From positions 62,001 through 126,000 of the forward strand of contig NZ_JSBW02000002.1 in the NCBI RefSeq assembly GCF_000772705.2: 64,000 nucleotides of DNA, given 5' to 3'. Numbering within the stretch: the stretch's first letter is position 1; the number at the start of each line of letters is the position of its first letter. The notes beneath the pieces are model-generated. The model was not told the origin of the DNA. It made no database searches and worked only from the letters and a program-made list of their open reading frames with translations. Of this stretch, positions 43,849 through 54,377 are shown piece after piece. This DNA comes from Xanthomonas vasicola (GTDB lineage Bacteria > Pseudomonadota > Gammaproteobacteria > Xanthomonadales > Xanthomonadaceae). Position numbers and translations under genes: made by a program.

Positions 43849-46482
43849 TCAGAGGATTGAGCCCTTCTGAAGGATGCGATTGTGGTACAGCGTGCTGCCG
43901 CCCGCGAGTTTGCCGTTGAGCGAGTGCCCGAACACTGACATAGGCGCATCCGCATAGTAGAGCGCACCTCCGAGCGTGGCAGCCATCGCTGCAGCTGGCC
44001 TCGCATCCAAATTGTAAAGACAGATCGACTTGAGCATGCCCCGCTGCTGCAAGGCTCGCATGTACCGCAGCGTTTCGCGCAGCGCATAGAACTGCTCGAA
44101 CGGGGCGTAATTGAAGTTGCTTCCATAGGACGCATACACCTCCGCTGGCTTCCAACCCTTCGCAATGAATGATTGGTAGATCGCTCGCGTGGTGCTGTCG
44201 AGGATCGCCGGTAACGGCATCGCCGAGCTGCCCAGGTCCGCGTAGACGAACTGGCTGGGCTCGATGCAGGTGCCGCCGATCGACGCATACCCAAGTTCGG
44301 TGGCGGAGATCTTCTTCATCTTGGGCACCCACGCCGTCCGCACGCCAGCGTAGGTATCGTCGAAATGAAACGTCCCGCCCCAACGCACACCATCGCGCAC
44401 GAACGTTAGCTGCAACCGGTGCGCCCTGAGGGGCATCAGGTTGCTGTTGGTGTTGTATCCGCCGATGACGAAATCCGCATTGGAGGGGATCGCGGGCCGC
44501 TGCGCGGCAGGAATCGAGTACTGGGCCGACACACCGTCATAGACGATGGTCAGCAGGCCGGTGCCGATGTTGAGCGACGCTACCAGCGTGTGCGCACTGG
44601 TGTTGAGCGCACCCAGGTCGGCGAAGTACTGGTTGCCATCTGGGCCGACGCCGAGCTTCAGAGTCGAGCCATCGGCCATGATCTCCACTGCACCACCGAG
44701 CCGTAGCACGCGCGCATAGTTGCCCGCGGGCGTGGCCGTGACCTGGAAATCGACCTCAAGCCGCCACTCGGTCTGCGTGCCACCGCTGAAGGTCGGTGTC
44801 TTGAACTGCCCATAGCCCGCAGTTGCCGTGCCGTCGCATAGCAGATAGGTCGAGCTTCCTGTCGGCGGATAGTGGGCGCCAGAAGTACCGGGATAGGTCA
44901 CACCAGGCGCCACGGCCACCACCGCATTACCGGTCATGCCGGGCAGCCCGTAGGGATCGTACCCGCGGCCGTAACCTGGCTGCGGGCTTGCCTGAGCGAT
45001 GAATCCGGCCTGCTTCGGCACGTAGTGCGCTCCCTGCCAAAAGCCCACCGTGTTCTTGATGCCGGCGCTTGCGTCGATCGGCGTGCGGGTCTCGTGGGCC
45101 TTGCCCTGCCCGCTGGATCCACTCAGCTTGCGCTGGTTGCCGTCCGAGGTGCTGTAGGTGTAATCCATATCCTCACCTGCTGCGAGTCCCGCGACGACGC
45201 TTTCGGCGCTTCCGGTGACGCCGGACGTCAACCGGAAGTACCACTCGATTCCAACCTCGTCGATATTCGGCTGCGTCCAGATGGCATCGACGCGGAAGTC
45301 CGTGCCCACACCGTACTCGGTGTAGTTCGCAGCGTAGGCAATGCGGCACTCAGGGAAAGCGGCGCGCACATCTGCTGCAATCTGAGCGCAGGCCGCTACC
45401 CACATTGCCCATTGCGCGTCCGGCGCTGACTTCTCGATTGCACTGAACTCCGAAGCCAGGTACCACCAAGCCGGCGTGATGCCGTTTGCGAGAAACAGCG
45501 CGATGTAGTGCGCATGCATGGCCTTGTAGCTATCTAGCCACGCCGAGAACAGCGAGGTGCTCGCCCAGTGGAAAAAGCCGCGCCAAACGAGGGACTGGGA
45601 TTCGGCCAGACCGCTGCCGCTGACCCGCCCGAGCACGATCGGGACAAAGCCCACTTCGTAGCCGCGATCCAGCAGATGTTTCATGCCCCTCACCTGCGCA
45701 CCGTCGTCCTGCGTGCCGCCGGCAGATCCTTGCAGCTGCAGTGCGCCGGCGGCGGCCACTCCACTAACGCTCCATTGCGTCGGATTGGATAGCTTGCTGG
45801 CAATATCAGCGTTAATCGCAGGCTGTACGATGCCGGGGTTTGCGCCATCAAGGCTGCTGCAAACTGAGAACCACTGCGTCCAGACGCAGACGGTGCGCAC
45901 GCCGGTCAGTCGAGCCAAGTTGTCGCGCACGGTGAAATGAAAATTGGCCTTGGCGTTGGCCAACGTCACGTTATTGATGATCTCGTCCATCACGGTGTTG
46001 AAGCCGCGCCCAGCTGTATCCACTTGGGGCACCGTATCCAGATCGAACTCGTTGAATGGCGTCAGCATGACCGCATCGGCATGCCCAACCGCCGAGCCGA
46101 TTTCTGCATGCACAGCCGTCCCGTCGATGGCATCGCGGCTCGGGTAGCGCCCGACCTCTTCCCCAATCAGGCCAGACTTTCGGTACAGCCCCAGATAGCT
46201 GCCAGAGTCCACGGTAACGAAGAACAGCTGCCCGTCGCCGACCGCAGCGATGCCCTCGGCGACCGATTCGAAGATCGCAATGCCACCGCTTCCGCTTCCG
46301 GCCAAAATGGCACTGAGCGATGGCACCGTGATCGTGCTTCCATCTGCAACGATGATCGATACGGTGGGCTGATCGGTCGTGAAGAACTCGACCTGCTCGC
46401 CGGTGAAGATATTGTATTTCTGCACTAGCGCAACGAGCTTGTTTGCGAGCTCCGCATTGCTGAGATAGCCAGGGTCAGCCAT
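43849..46482 (-). CDS. Large tail protein with TIM-barrel-like region
   Basis: 877 residues, last gene of the tail operon, downstream of the gpJ-like gene. N-terminal part (about 1-150) is probably a virion-attachment region. A central block (about 180-470) with WYLASEFSAIEKS, IAYAANYTEYG and VDAIWTQPNIDEVGIEWYF resembles the glycoside-hydrolase-like TIM barrel of gene-transfer-agent tail proteins. A beta-rich part (about 560-720) is LamG/concanavalin-like. It could be a tail fibre or a tail-bound enzyme; both are inferred. Confidence 0.75.
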   Translation of the reverse strand: MADPGYLSNAELANKLVALVQKYNIFTGEQVEFFTTDQPTVSIIVADGSTITVPSLSAILAGSGSGGIAIFESVAEGIAAVGDGQLFFVTVDSGSYLGLYRKSGLIGEEVGRYPSRDAIDGTAVHAEIGSAVGHADAVMLTPFNEFDLDTVPQVDTAGRGFNTVMDEIINNVTLANAKANFHFTVRDNLARLTGVRTVCVWTQWFSVCSSLDGANPGIVQPAINADIASKLSNPTQWSVSGVAAAGALQLQGSAGGTQDDGAQVRGMKHLLDRGYEVGFVPIVLGRVSGSGLAESQSLVWRGFFHWASTSLFSAWLDSYKAMHAHYIALFLANGITPAWWYLASEFSAIEKSAPDAQWAMWVAACAQIAADVRAAFPECRIAYAANYTEYGVGTDFRVDAIWTQPNIDEVGIEWYFRLTSGVTGSAESVVAGLAAGEDMDYTYSTSDGNQRKLSGSSGQGKAHETRTPIDASAGIKNTVGFWQGAHYVPKQAGFIAQASPQPGYGRGYDPYGLPGMTGNAVVAVAPGVTYPGTSGAHYPPTGSSTYLLCDGTATAGYGQFKTPTFSGGTQTEWRLEVDFQVTATPAGNYARVLRLGGAVEIMADGSTLKLGVGPDGNQYFADLGALNTSAHTLVASLNIGTGLLTIVYDGVSAQYSIPAAQRPAIPSNADFVIGGYNTNSNLMPLRAHRLQLTFVRDGVRWGGTFHFDDTYAGVRTAWVPKMKKISATELGYASIGGTCIEPSQFVYADLGSSAMPLPAILDSTTRAIYQSFIAKGWKPAEVYASYGSNFNYAPFEQFYALRETLRYMRALQQRGMLKSICLYNLDARPAAAMAATLGGALYYADAPMSVFGHSLNGKLAGGSTLYHNRILQKGSIL

Positions 46483-46491
46483 ATTTTTTCC

Positions 46492-49400
46492 TTAGCGAGC
46501 GCCGCGAATACGGCCGTTGATGTTGGTTAGGCTGATCGTCTGCCCGTTGATCTGTCGAATGACAAAACGAAAATTGTTGGTGACCGCGGTCCAGTCGTCC
46601 AAATACATAAAAGCCATCGACGCGTTGGTGAACTTGAAGATCGCGTAATCGCGGCTGGTGATATTCCACCACTCCGCAGGGTTGTTCGGATTCTGGCGCT
46701 GCAGCGTAACCGTGCAGCTGGTAGCGTCCTGCCCGTCGCCGGTCTTCAACTGCAGGGCCAGCACTAACTCAGGCCGATGCGACTGCGTGGCGTTAAGCGG
46801 CGGGTCCAGCGTGAACACCGGGCTGATACCGCCGTTGCTGATCGAACCGGTCCAGCTCACAGCGGTCGAGGTTTCAAAGGAACCGGTGATGCTGCGCGCA
46901 GACACATCACCACGCACTTCTACGTCACCGCCGAACTGCGCGGTGCCGTCTTTGCCAATACGCCAACCACGATATATGCCATTGGCACCATCCCACTGGT
47001 AGTTGAGAGACTTGATTTCCTCGCCGATTTTCGCGTTTGTGATCGTGCCGTCGCGAATCATTGCGGCGTTGAAGTAAGCCACCCCGCCGACGATCTCGAA
47101 CGGGTAGAAGTACTGCCCGTTTACCGTCTGATTCAGCAGCACCAGGCGATCGGCCAGCATCACGATCTCGCTCTGCGCCACCCCGCCACTGCCATCCACG
47201 CCCACGCCGATGCCGGCCAAATATGGCCTGCCATCGATCGTTGTCTGCACCTTGACGTTGTAATAGGCCGAGAGCGTGCCGTTGATGTTCGTGACCGCCT
47301 CGGAGGTCTGCTGCACGGTGGCGCGTAGGTCACCCGTGGCCGCTGCCACCTGCTCCCGGACCAGCGCGGCCGCGCCCTCCTCGGTCACTGAGGTTTCCTG
47401 CAGCGCAGAGATGTACGCCCGGTTTTGCACCTCCCGGCCGTTGATATGGGCGATGTTGATTTCCTGCTGGATGATCGACTCGGCTTGCTCATCCACTTGC
47501 TCGATCGTCTCGACCAGGCGCTGCTCATTGATGGTCAGCTTCTGCACAACCTGCACCAACTCCTGGCCAAGGTTGTTCGTCAGCGCCTTCTGCACCGTGA
47601 GCATGGTGTTGGACAGATTGCCGCTGGTGTTCATTGCACGAATAGCAAACGTCCAGCTGCCTGCCTCCGGCAGGGTCGATTCAAACGCCGATGCGTGGTA
47701 ACCATCGTTGTCACCCAGCGGCGTCATCGCGGACCAATTCGGGTTGGCTACGCTGCCGGCGATGTAGCGGATTTGCACACCCGTGTAATCAGGCGAGCGG
47801 ATCGTGTTTGCATTGAAGGCCCACGAATATCGGCGAATGCCTCCGGATAGCTCGTCGATGGTGAGTGTATCCACGTTGATCGGCGCAGAGCCGGCACCGG
47901 TGGTTGTGTACGTGCCGCTAACGGAAACTCCCGGGAAGCCGTCAGGATTCATCGGCCTAACCAGGATTGGATACGTCCCAGCACCAGGGATGCGCCACCG
48001 CGCTGTGCGTGTGATCGTGTCTGCAACCAGCTCGAGCTCTGAGTTTCCGTCAAGGTCGGACATGACGATTGTGCGACCGACTGGCCCCGTGATGTCGAAG
48101 GTTGCAACCAGTTCGGTGTACACCGTGTCGCCCTGCACCACCTGCGACTCGCTGATTTTGAGGTTGCTCGCGATCGGTCGAGTAGTTAGGAGCGATTGAT
48201 TCGGGGGTGGAATGTACTGCCCTGTCTTGACGTAGACCCAGAACTCCGGCGGCTCGGCTACCACCGATACGCTAGCCCCCCGAAGGTCGCTCTCCGGCTG
48301 GATCCCGACAACCCGAACGCGGTAGCCAGGCGTCTGTTTGAAGTCGTAGATCCAGATGGTGTCATGCGCTGGATTGAACGCATCATCGCCCGGCAACGCA
48401 GCGTCGTTAGGCCAAACTTCCTTCAACGTGAGAGTGTTGGACAGACCACCGAAAAGCCTCACTCCAAATACGCGGTAGACTTGCTCGCCAGGAATCCGCA
48501 GACCGATGAATGCATTGTCAGCGGGGGGCGCAGGCACTGCCTCGTCCAGTGTTAGCGTCACGATGCCACCCAAGTTCACCGCAGCCTGCACGCGACCACC
48601 GTACCCCCACTGGGTCATGTCGTGCTGCAGAGCGAGCGGTGTGAGCCGACGGTAACTAAGGTGCTCCAAGTCGGTGCTGTAGCTAATGTCCTTGTACTGA
48701 TACAGCGACTGCGCTAGGTGATAGCGCGCCATCTCAGCCGCATGCGCCTCGCTGGTAATGCCCTCGCCAGTCAATTTTGCCGGGTTGAGCATTGTGACCA
48801 CGCCCGGCGCGGCGACCCGAAGCGTCTTGGTTTCCCAGGTTGTGCTGTCGTAATAGCTGTACTCAACGCCGTCTGCAGCCTCAGCCAAGGTGTAGTCCAC
48901 CTGGAACTGGCCTTTCTTGATCGTGGACATATTGACAACGCCACCCAGGGGCTGCTCATCGGCTGCCCACACGACGGACAACTTTCCACCCGCCCACGTA
49001 ACTTGACCCATCCCAGCCAGGGCCAGCGCATTTAGCATCTCGTCGTGGCTGCGAGGGTCCTTGATGCAATAGTTGTAGGTGTAGCCGTTGGCCGCGCAGT
49101 GAAGGGTAAACGCCTGAAGCGCTGGCACATCGATCATGTCGTCGCTTAGACCAATACCGGCGATGCGCTTGCCACTCGGATCGGTCAAGCCTCTGGCAAG
49201 GCGCAGGATCTGTGCGCCTGGGTTTGAGGTTTCCTGCTGCACCCAGGCGGATCCGGTCCACACATCGGTCGCCTTGGTATGGACGACGCAACGAATTTCG
49301 TCCGGCGCGCCGTTGAGCTGACCTGTAGCCTTCATTCGAATGCCGATGCGCGGAATACCTGGGTACAGCGTATCGTCGGCCTGGACGCTGCTTAGCGTGG

Positions 49401-50511
49401 TCCACTGAAAATCGTTGCGCTGGGTGTTTGAGCCCGAGTAGTTACCCTGTCCCAAGATCCGGGCGCGCACATCGTACTGCCCACGTGCAACATCCTGCGC
49501 CAGCGTAGCGCGCCTTGTCGTAGCAAGATCTTTGCTCTGGAAGGTCCGCGTCATCAGCGAGGTCCACCGCGATGTGCCCGCCGGGCAGTACTGGACTTCG
49601 ACAGTTTCACCCACTTGATACGGCTTGCCAGAGGTGCCGACGCCACCCAGGATGTACTCAAGGTTGACCTGGATGCGCACGGTGTCGGCGCTGGTGGTGC
49701 GCGTCACCCATGCGGTGGTGTTCGACAGCACGCCACCGTCCACTGTGTCTACGTTGCTGTAGAGCGGGATGGTCTGCTCCGGCATGCCGGAGAAGCCGCT
49801 GAACCATGTGGCAACCCCCTCGTAAGACGAAAGCAGCGCATCACCCAGATAAAGCGCCTCGACACTGGACGCGTTGATGCCAGGCGTGAGCACGAGCCCC
49901 ACGTACTGGTCGTTACCTTCGTACCAGGTATAAGCGTTGGTGAGCACATCCGGCGTAACACGCACCGTGCCGAAGTTGAGCGACAGCGGTTGGTACTGGC
50001 GAGGCTGGTTTCGGGCAGAGCCGATGCTGTATACCGAATCGGCTTCCTGCTTTGAGCTGGATTCGGCCTTTGGCGCCAGAACCTTGTTGATCAACATGGA
50101 CCCGGCCACAAACACAGCAGAAGCGAAGATCGCACCCGCGATGCCGCCTCCGAATGCACCAGCCGCTGCGCCAGCGCCCCAGCCTGCGGCCGTACCGATG
50201 CCGAATGTGAAGTAGGTTAGCGCGACCATGGCCACGATATACAGCGCCTGCTTACGCACTACGCCGCGCACCTCGATCAGGGTGCCATCCTTTGGCCGCA
50301 CACGCTCCATGACCGCTACAGGCACCAGCACGCCATTGATGCGCACTTCCCAAGCATCGCGCGTCCAGTCAGGGACGTTCCGCCGCAGGAAGCTGCCAAG
50401 CGTCTCGCCATCCTCAATCTTCGCCGCTAGGTTGGTCTGCCCATCGAGAACGACTGGATGCGGGGTGCACACCAGCCGACTGTGCCCCGGCAGTATCTCC
50501 ATCACGCCCAT
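46492..50511 (-). CDS. Tail central hub protein (gpJ-like host-specificity protein)
   Basis: 1339 residues. A transmembrane-like glycine/alanine segment lies at about 88-145, then a long beta-rich hub with LTPLALQHDMTQWGYGG, fibronectin-like modules (about 780-970), a coiled-coil region (about 985-1060) and a C-terminal DUF1983-like and tip region. Length and position between the NlpC/P60 protein and the terminal fibre gene match lambda gpJ, which determines the receptor. The start overlaps the previous gene stop. Confidence 0.88.
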   Translation of the reverse strand: MGVMEILPGHSRLVCTPHPVVLDGQTNLAAKIEDGETLGSFLRRNVPDWTRDAWEVRINGVLVPVAVMERVRPKDGTLIEVRGVVRKQALYIVAMVALTYFTFGIGTAAGWGAGAAAGAFGGGIAGAIFASAVFVAGSMLINKVLAPKAESSSKQEADSVYSIGSARNQPRQYQPLSLNFGTVRVTPDVLTNAYTWYEGNDQYVGLVLTPGINASSVEALYLGDALLSSYEGVATWFSGFSGMPEQTIPLYSNVDTVDGGVLSNTTAWVTRTTSADTVRIQVNLEYILGGVGTSGKPYQVGETVEVQYCPAGTSRWTSLMTRTFQSKDLATTRRATLAQDVARGQYDVRARILGQGNYSGSNTQRNDFQWTTLSSVQADDTLYPGIPRIGIRMKATGQLNGAPDEIRCVVHTKATDVWTGSAWVQQETSNPGAQILRLARGLTDPSGKRIAGIGLSDDMIDVPALQAFTLHCAANGYTYNYCIKDPRSHDEMLNALALAGMGQVTWAGGKLSVVWAADEQPLGGVVNMSTIKKGQFQVDYTLAEAADGVEYSYYDSTTWETKTLRVAAPGVVTMLNPAKLTGEGITSEAHAAEMARYHLAQSLYQYKDISYSTDLEHLSYRRLTPLALQHDMTQWGYGGRVQAAVNLGGIVTLTLDEAVPAPPADNAFIGLRIPGEQVYRVFGVRLFGGLSNTLTLKEVWPNDAALPGDDAFNPAHDTIWIYDFKQTPGYRVRVVGIQPESDLRGASVSVVAEPPEFWVYVKTGQYIPPPNQSLLTTRPIASNLKISESQVVQGDTVYTELVATFDITGPVGRTIVMSDLDGNSELELVADTITRTARWRIPGAGTYPILVRPMNPDGFPGVSVSGTYTTTGAGSAPINVDTLTIDELSGGIRRYSWAFNANTIRSPDYTGVQIRYIAGSVANPNWSAMTPLGDNDGYHASAFESTLPEAGSWTFAIRAMNTSGNLSNTMLTVQKALTNNLGQELVQVVQKLTINEQRLVETIEQVDEQAESIIQQEINIAHINGREVQNRAYISALQETSVTEEGAAALVREQVAAATGDLRATVQQTSEAVTNINGTLSAYYNVKVQTTIDGRPYLAGIGVGVDGSGGVAQSEIVMLADRLVLLNQTVNGQYFYPFEIVGGVAYFNAAMIRDGTITNAKIGEEIKSLNYQWDGANGIYRGWRIGKDGTAQFGGDVEVRGDVSARSITGSFETSTAVSWTGSISNGGISPVFTLDPPLNATQSHRPELVLALQLKTGDGQDATSCTVTLQRQNPNNPAEWWNITSRDYAIFKFTNASMAFMYLDDWTAVTNNFRFVIRQINGQTISLTNINGRIRGAR

Positions 50512-50888
50512 GCGTAGATTCCCTCCACCGGTGCGCCAAACTCGGCCAACTGACGAACCTTATGGATCACAGAACACCCATTCTTCTCATTGCTGTGGAG
50601 GCAGTGGCCCTCATGAGCCAGCCAGAAATACACTCCGACATGCGCCGGCCGGCCGCCTTCGTACATCACCACCAAATCGCCATCGCGGGGCGTGACTGTG
50701 CGAATGCCGTAGGCCTTGGACAGCTCACCCAACGCCACCTGCCCGCGCACGCCACGGGGCCGACCATTGGGAAGCAGCACCTCGCGTCCGAACAGCTCGC
50801 GCTGCACAAGCACGACGAGATCGGCGCAGTCACAGCTCTGTGCGTCATAGGGAATGCCAACGAATCGCTCAACATCAGCCAGACGCAT
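50502..50888 (-). CDS. NlpC/P60-like tail assembly protein (gpK-like)
   Basis: 128 residues from ATG 50888, overlapping the upstream stop (ATGA). The catalytic cysteine is in SCDCADLVVLVQRE, and the histidine in PAHVGVYFW, so the C40 peptidase pair is present. Such tail proteins cut peptidoglycan or process the tail tip. Position upstream of the gpJ-like gene is that of lambda gpK. Confidence 0.85.
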   Translation of the reverse strand: MRLADVERFVGIPYDAQSCDCADLVVLVQRELFGREVLLPNGRPRGVRGQVALGELSKAYGIRTVTPRDGDLVVMYEGGRPAHVGVYFWLAHEGHCLHSNEKNGCSVIHKVRQLAEFGAPVEGIYAWA

Positions 50889-51346
50889 CAGAAGATTCCC
50901 GGCGTCAGGTGCGGCGTGTAGCGCAGCAGAACCGACTGCTGACGCATGAGAAAGTCCACGCCACACTGCGCGGTCGCCGAGGCAGAATTTACGCTGACGC
51001 TGGTCATCGGCAGGTTGAGTGTCTGCACAATCACACTAGGCGCAGCCTTGTCGGCGATCATCAACTTGGCGCTGACCATTTCGTTGGGTTGCAGCGCTTC
51101 CAGGTCTTCGGTAATGCTGCGACCAACGTTGTCAATGATCAGCACGGCACGCGGCACCTGCCCAGCAGTGTCGTCAGGCAGCTTGAAACCGAAGCGCACG
51201 CCGATATATTCGACACCGTTGCTCGTCCAGTTCTGCGTATCGTTAACCAAGCGCAACACATCCGTGAAACTGTTGGCGCGCACCTCCAGAAACAACAGCA
51301 CGCCACTCGGCTCGGTTACCCGCTGACGGTTTTCGGCGAAGCTCAT
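50888..51346 (-). CDS. DUF1833-like minor tail protein
   Basis: 152 residues from ATG 51346. The pattern VLLFLEVRANSF, FGFKLPDDTAGQVPRAVLIIDNVG fits DUF1833, found next to tail-tip genes in lambda-like phages. The start overlaps the upstream stop by four bases. Confidence 0.75.
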   Translation of the reverse strand: MSFAENRQRVTEPSGVLLFLEVRANSFTDVLRLVNDTQNWTSNGVEYIGVRFGFKLPDDTAGQVPRAVLIIDNVGRSITEDLEALQPNEMVSAKLMIADKAAPSVIVQTLNLPMTSVSVNSASATAQCGVDFLMRQQSVLLRYTPHLTPGIF

Positions 51347-51699
51347 CGCAGATACTCCAGCACCACATCTTGTTGCCACGGCCTATCCGCGCCCTCGGCT
51401 GGCCGCAACTCTCCGAGCGCACCGCCCTCAAAGCGCGCCTGCACTAGCGCCCCGGTCAATGGATGGGAAAAATCAAACCAATCAATTCGATGAATTTCAT
51501 CGAAGTACCAATTCTCAAACCTGACCGCATCAGCCGGGTTAGCAAAGTCGAGCGTCATCGCGAGCTTTATCAGTACCTGGCTATTCAGGACTCGCTGCTT
51601 TGGGACCCCTCGTTCCATTTCAGTACGCTCAACGGACGGGTCGAACGAGGTGCGCACGCTGTCATACAGCACACCCGCATAGGCAGGAAAACTCGCCAT
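51343..51699 (-). CDS. Minor tail protein, uncharacterised
   Basis: 118 residues (MASFPAYAGVLYDSVRTSFD). ATG 51699 overlaps the tape-measure stop as TGATG, while an in-frame GTG at 51702 lies directly before it. By position (after the tape measure, before the DUF1833 protein) it corresponds to lambda gpM-type distal tail proteins. No strong domain seen. Confidence 0.7.
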   Translation of the reverse strand: MASFPAYAGVLYDSVRTSFDPSVERTEMERGVPKQRVLNSQVLIKLAMTLDFANPADAVRFENWYFDEIHRIDWFDFSHPLTGALVQARFEGGALGELRPAEGADRPWQQDVVLEYLR

Positions 51700-54377
51700 C
51701 ACACCTGCTCACGCAAGCCGAATCGGCTTTTCATTGCTCCGGCCATTTCGCCGCCCTGCGCAATATTGCGCGCGCCGATTTTCACAATCACTCTCTCCAA
51801 CTCATCACCATTGGGCATCCGCTGGGTCTGTCGCTCCTGACTTACCTGCTGCCCAGTAAAGTTCTGGATCTCGACGCTGACACCGCTCGCTCTCCGGCCT
51901 GAGGGTGCGACTGCATTGCCTACGAGTCCTCCATCGGCATAGCCACGACCACTGCGAATGGTGTTGAGTAACGCAAGAAATGCACCCGGCCCACCGATCG
52001 ACGCGATATCGCGCTGACTCAGCACGCCCTCGCCTTTGTGCACGACACCGGCCGGTTGAAACTTGCCGCCCGGCCCGGTATAGCCACCGGTGTCCCAGCC
52101 CTGCAGCGGAATCGGCTCCCGCTGCACGGCTCCGACTTGGCCGCCGCCGAACACGCCGCCCAGCAGGCTGGTGATTCCCTTGCGCACCGTGATCCGCGCA
52201 AAGTCGGCGATGATCGAGTTGGCCATGTCTCGAAAGCTGACCTTGCCGTTACCGGTCGCTTTGACCACCATGTCCTCGAATGAGGTCAGCGCCGAGGTCG
52301 TCGCGCTTTCCACTGCACCCGCCGCATTGCTGGCTCCGTCGCGATAGTTCGCCCACGCGGCCGACACGCCCCTGCCCCAATCTGCCTGCGCATCAGACAT
52401 GCGCACGTAACCGTCGCGAATCACTTGCACGCGGCGCTCGGTTGCCGCGCGCACGGCCTGTTCTTCAGCGGCTGCGGTCTGCTCATCGATCGTGCCCACG
52501 CGCTTGAGCAGGGCCAGCTCAGTCAGCCGCTGCGCCTGCTCGCGATACACCTCATTGAGCCGCTGCTGGATCTCGAACTCGCGATCGCCGGAGCCCACAC
52601 GGGCGACCATGGCGTCCATTTCCTCGCGCAGCGCGCCAGTGCTCGCATCAAGTGCAGCCTTGTAGGACGACAGTGCGTCCTCACGCTGTTTCAGCAACTT
52701 GCGCTCGTCGGCTGCCAGCACGTCCAGCTTGGCGGCGCCCTCGGTACGCACCTTCTTCAGCTGCGCCTCCATCTCGCCGACCTGCTTGCCGATGTCGATC
52801 GCATCCTTGCCCGTGACATTGCGGCCCTTGAGATAGTCGATCTGCTTCTGCAGGGACTGCGCCTCTGTGTTGGTGCCGCGCTCGGTCAGCTCGCGCAGGC
52901 GTTGGTAGTAGGTCTCGGCCGACAGCTCGCGCGCCTGGTATTGGGCCTGCAACACCTTGGTGCTGGTTGCGATCTGCGCCTGCTCGGTGGTCAGCGCATC
53001 CTTGAGTGTCTGCAGCCCAGCCGATCGGCCAGAAGTTGCGAGGCTCGCCGCGCCCTTTGCACCGGCTGCAGCTGCGGTGTCACGCATTGCACGCTCGCGC
53101 TGCTGTAGCACCTTGGTGTCGGTGATTCCTGCCTGCGCAGCTAGGGTGCGCATGTCCTTAATACGCTCTTCGAGCTGTGCCTGTTTGCTCAGATACTGCA
53201 CACCCTCTTCTTGGAACTTGGTGCGCGCCTGCTCTTGCTTGCTGTCCACCTCTGAGTAGATGCCAGCCATGATGACCTTGACCGGCTTTTTGTTGGCCGC
53301 CTTCTGCAGGTCATCGATCTGCTGCTGGAATTGCTTGACCAGCCTGGTGCGGTTGGCATCACTCAGATCTTGATAGACCCCACTGCCGCGGTTGATGCCG
53401 TCAATGTTGGACTGCAGTTGCTTGATCTTCTCCGTTGCGGTGTCAGCCCGGCCAACGCCGAGCATGGTGTCCCACGCGTCAGAGGCCACACCTTTGACCG
53501 CGCGCCAAGCGCGTTCCATGTAGCCCAGGTTTTCCTGCACATCGGCCGCCCGATCCTTGAGCGTGTCGGCGTAGATCTTGAACGCCGCCGCGACTGCCTG
53601 GACCTGGTTGCCCTGCTCGATCAGCGTCTTGATGTTGGCCAGCTGGGTCTGGTCCAGGAAGTGCATCGTCTCGTTGAGCTCAAGCAACGCAGCGACCGGG
53701 TCGGCCTTGATCTTGGCGAACTCGGCGACCGTCTCATTCACTGCCTTGCCCGTGCCGGCGCGCATCGTCTCGGCAGCGATCGCCACTGTCTCCAGCTGCT
53801 CGGCAGTGAACTTGCCGGTTGCCGCGACCTGCGTCAGGGCAGCTGCGGCACTGGAGGTTGTCACACCGGCGATGCCATCCATCTGGGCAGCCACTTCGGC
53901 GAGGCGTGCGGCTGTCTGCCCATATTGGTTGCCCGTCAGGATCAGCGCCTGTTGGTAGGCGGTGGCCTCATCGCTACCCAGCTTCCATGCCAGCGCCACG
54001 GCTGCCACAGCCACCGCAGTGATCGAGAGCGGATTGAACATGCCCACCAAGGCAGTCGACACACCAGACAGTGCAGGCCCCACCCCACCGAAGCTGTCCT
54101 TGATCTGGCCACCTTGCTGCACAAGCACCGTGAACCAGGGCATGCCACCTTGAAGGCTAGTAAAGATGTCCGTGAACTGCGCCGGCAACTGGCGCATGGC
54201 ATTGCTGGTTTGCCCGGCAGAAATACCTAGCTGCTTGATCGGGTCGTTTGCAGGCAAGGGGGTGCCCGCCTGCTTGCGCACGTCGGCCAGCTGCCCGCGC
54301 AGCAATGCGAGGCCCTGCTTGATGTCGTTGACGTCCGCACTGATGCGGACGCGCAAGTTTGCAGAAGGTTCGGCCAT
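51699..54377 (-). CDS. Tail tape measure protein
   Basis: 892 residues, the longest helical protein of the operon. Two hydrophobic segments (about 110-135, VGMFNPLSITAVAVAAVALAWKLG), long coiled-coil stretches (about 330-680) and a glycine-rich C-terminus (GGVFGGGQVGAVQREPIPLQGWDTGGYTG contains the typical tape-measure tail). It sets tail length and probably takes part in DNA entry. Starts close to the tail chaperone T-frame stop. Confidence 0.9.
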   Translation of the reverse strand: MAEPSANLRVRISADVNDIKQGLALLRGQLADVRKQAGTPLPANDPIKQLGISAGQTSNAMRQLPAQFTDIFTSLQGGMPWFTVLVQQGGQIKDSFGGVGPALSGVSTALVGMFNPLSITAVAVAAVALAWKLGSDEATAYQQALILTGNQYGQTAARLAEVAAQMDGIAGVTTSSAAAALTQVAATGKFTAEQLETVAIAAETMRAGTGKAVNETVAEFAKIKADPVAALLELNETMHFLDQTQLANIKTLIEQGNQVQAVAAAFKIYADTLKDRAADVQENLGYMERAWRAVKGVASDAWDTMLGVGRADTATEKIKQLQSNIDGINRGSGVYQDLSDANRTRLVKQFQQQIDDLQKAANKKPVKVIMAGIYSEVDSKQEQARTKFQEEGVQYLSKQAQLEERIKDMRTLAAQAGITDTKVLQQRERAMRDTAAAAGAKGAASLATSGRSAGLQTLKDALTTEQAQIATSTKVLQAQYQARELSAETYYQRLRELTERGTNTEAQSLQKQIDYLKGRNVTGKDAIDIGKQVGEMEAQLKKVRTEGAAKLDVLAADERKLLKQREDALSSYKAALDASTGALREEMDAMVARVGSGDREFEIQQRLNEVYREQAQRLTELALLKRVGTIDEQTAAAEEQAVRAATERRVQVIRDGYVRMSDAQADWGRGVSAAWANYRDGASNAAGAVESATTSALTSFEDMVVKATGNGKVSFRDMANSIIADFARITVRKGITSLLGGVFGGGQVGAVQREPIPLQGWDTGGYTGPGGKFQPAGVVHKGEGVLSQRDIASIGGPGAFLALLNTIRSGRGYADGGLVGNAVAPSGRRASGVSVEIQNFTGQQVSQERQTQRMPNGDELERVIVKIGARNIAQGGEMAGAMKSRFGLREQV

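Noticed and set aside
43619..44383. Minus-strand frame with a coding-like C-terminus (NPINDTGYVTFQTEDRG...)
   Set aside because: Most of it is a shadow of the large tail protein; the remaining part has no acceptable start, so it is only noted in the gap entry.
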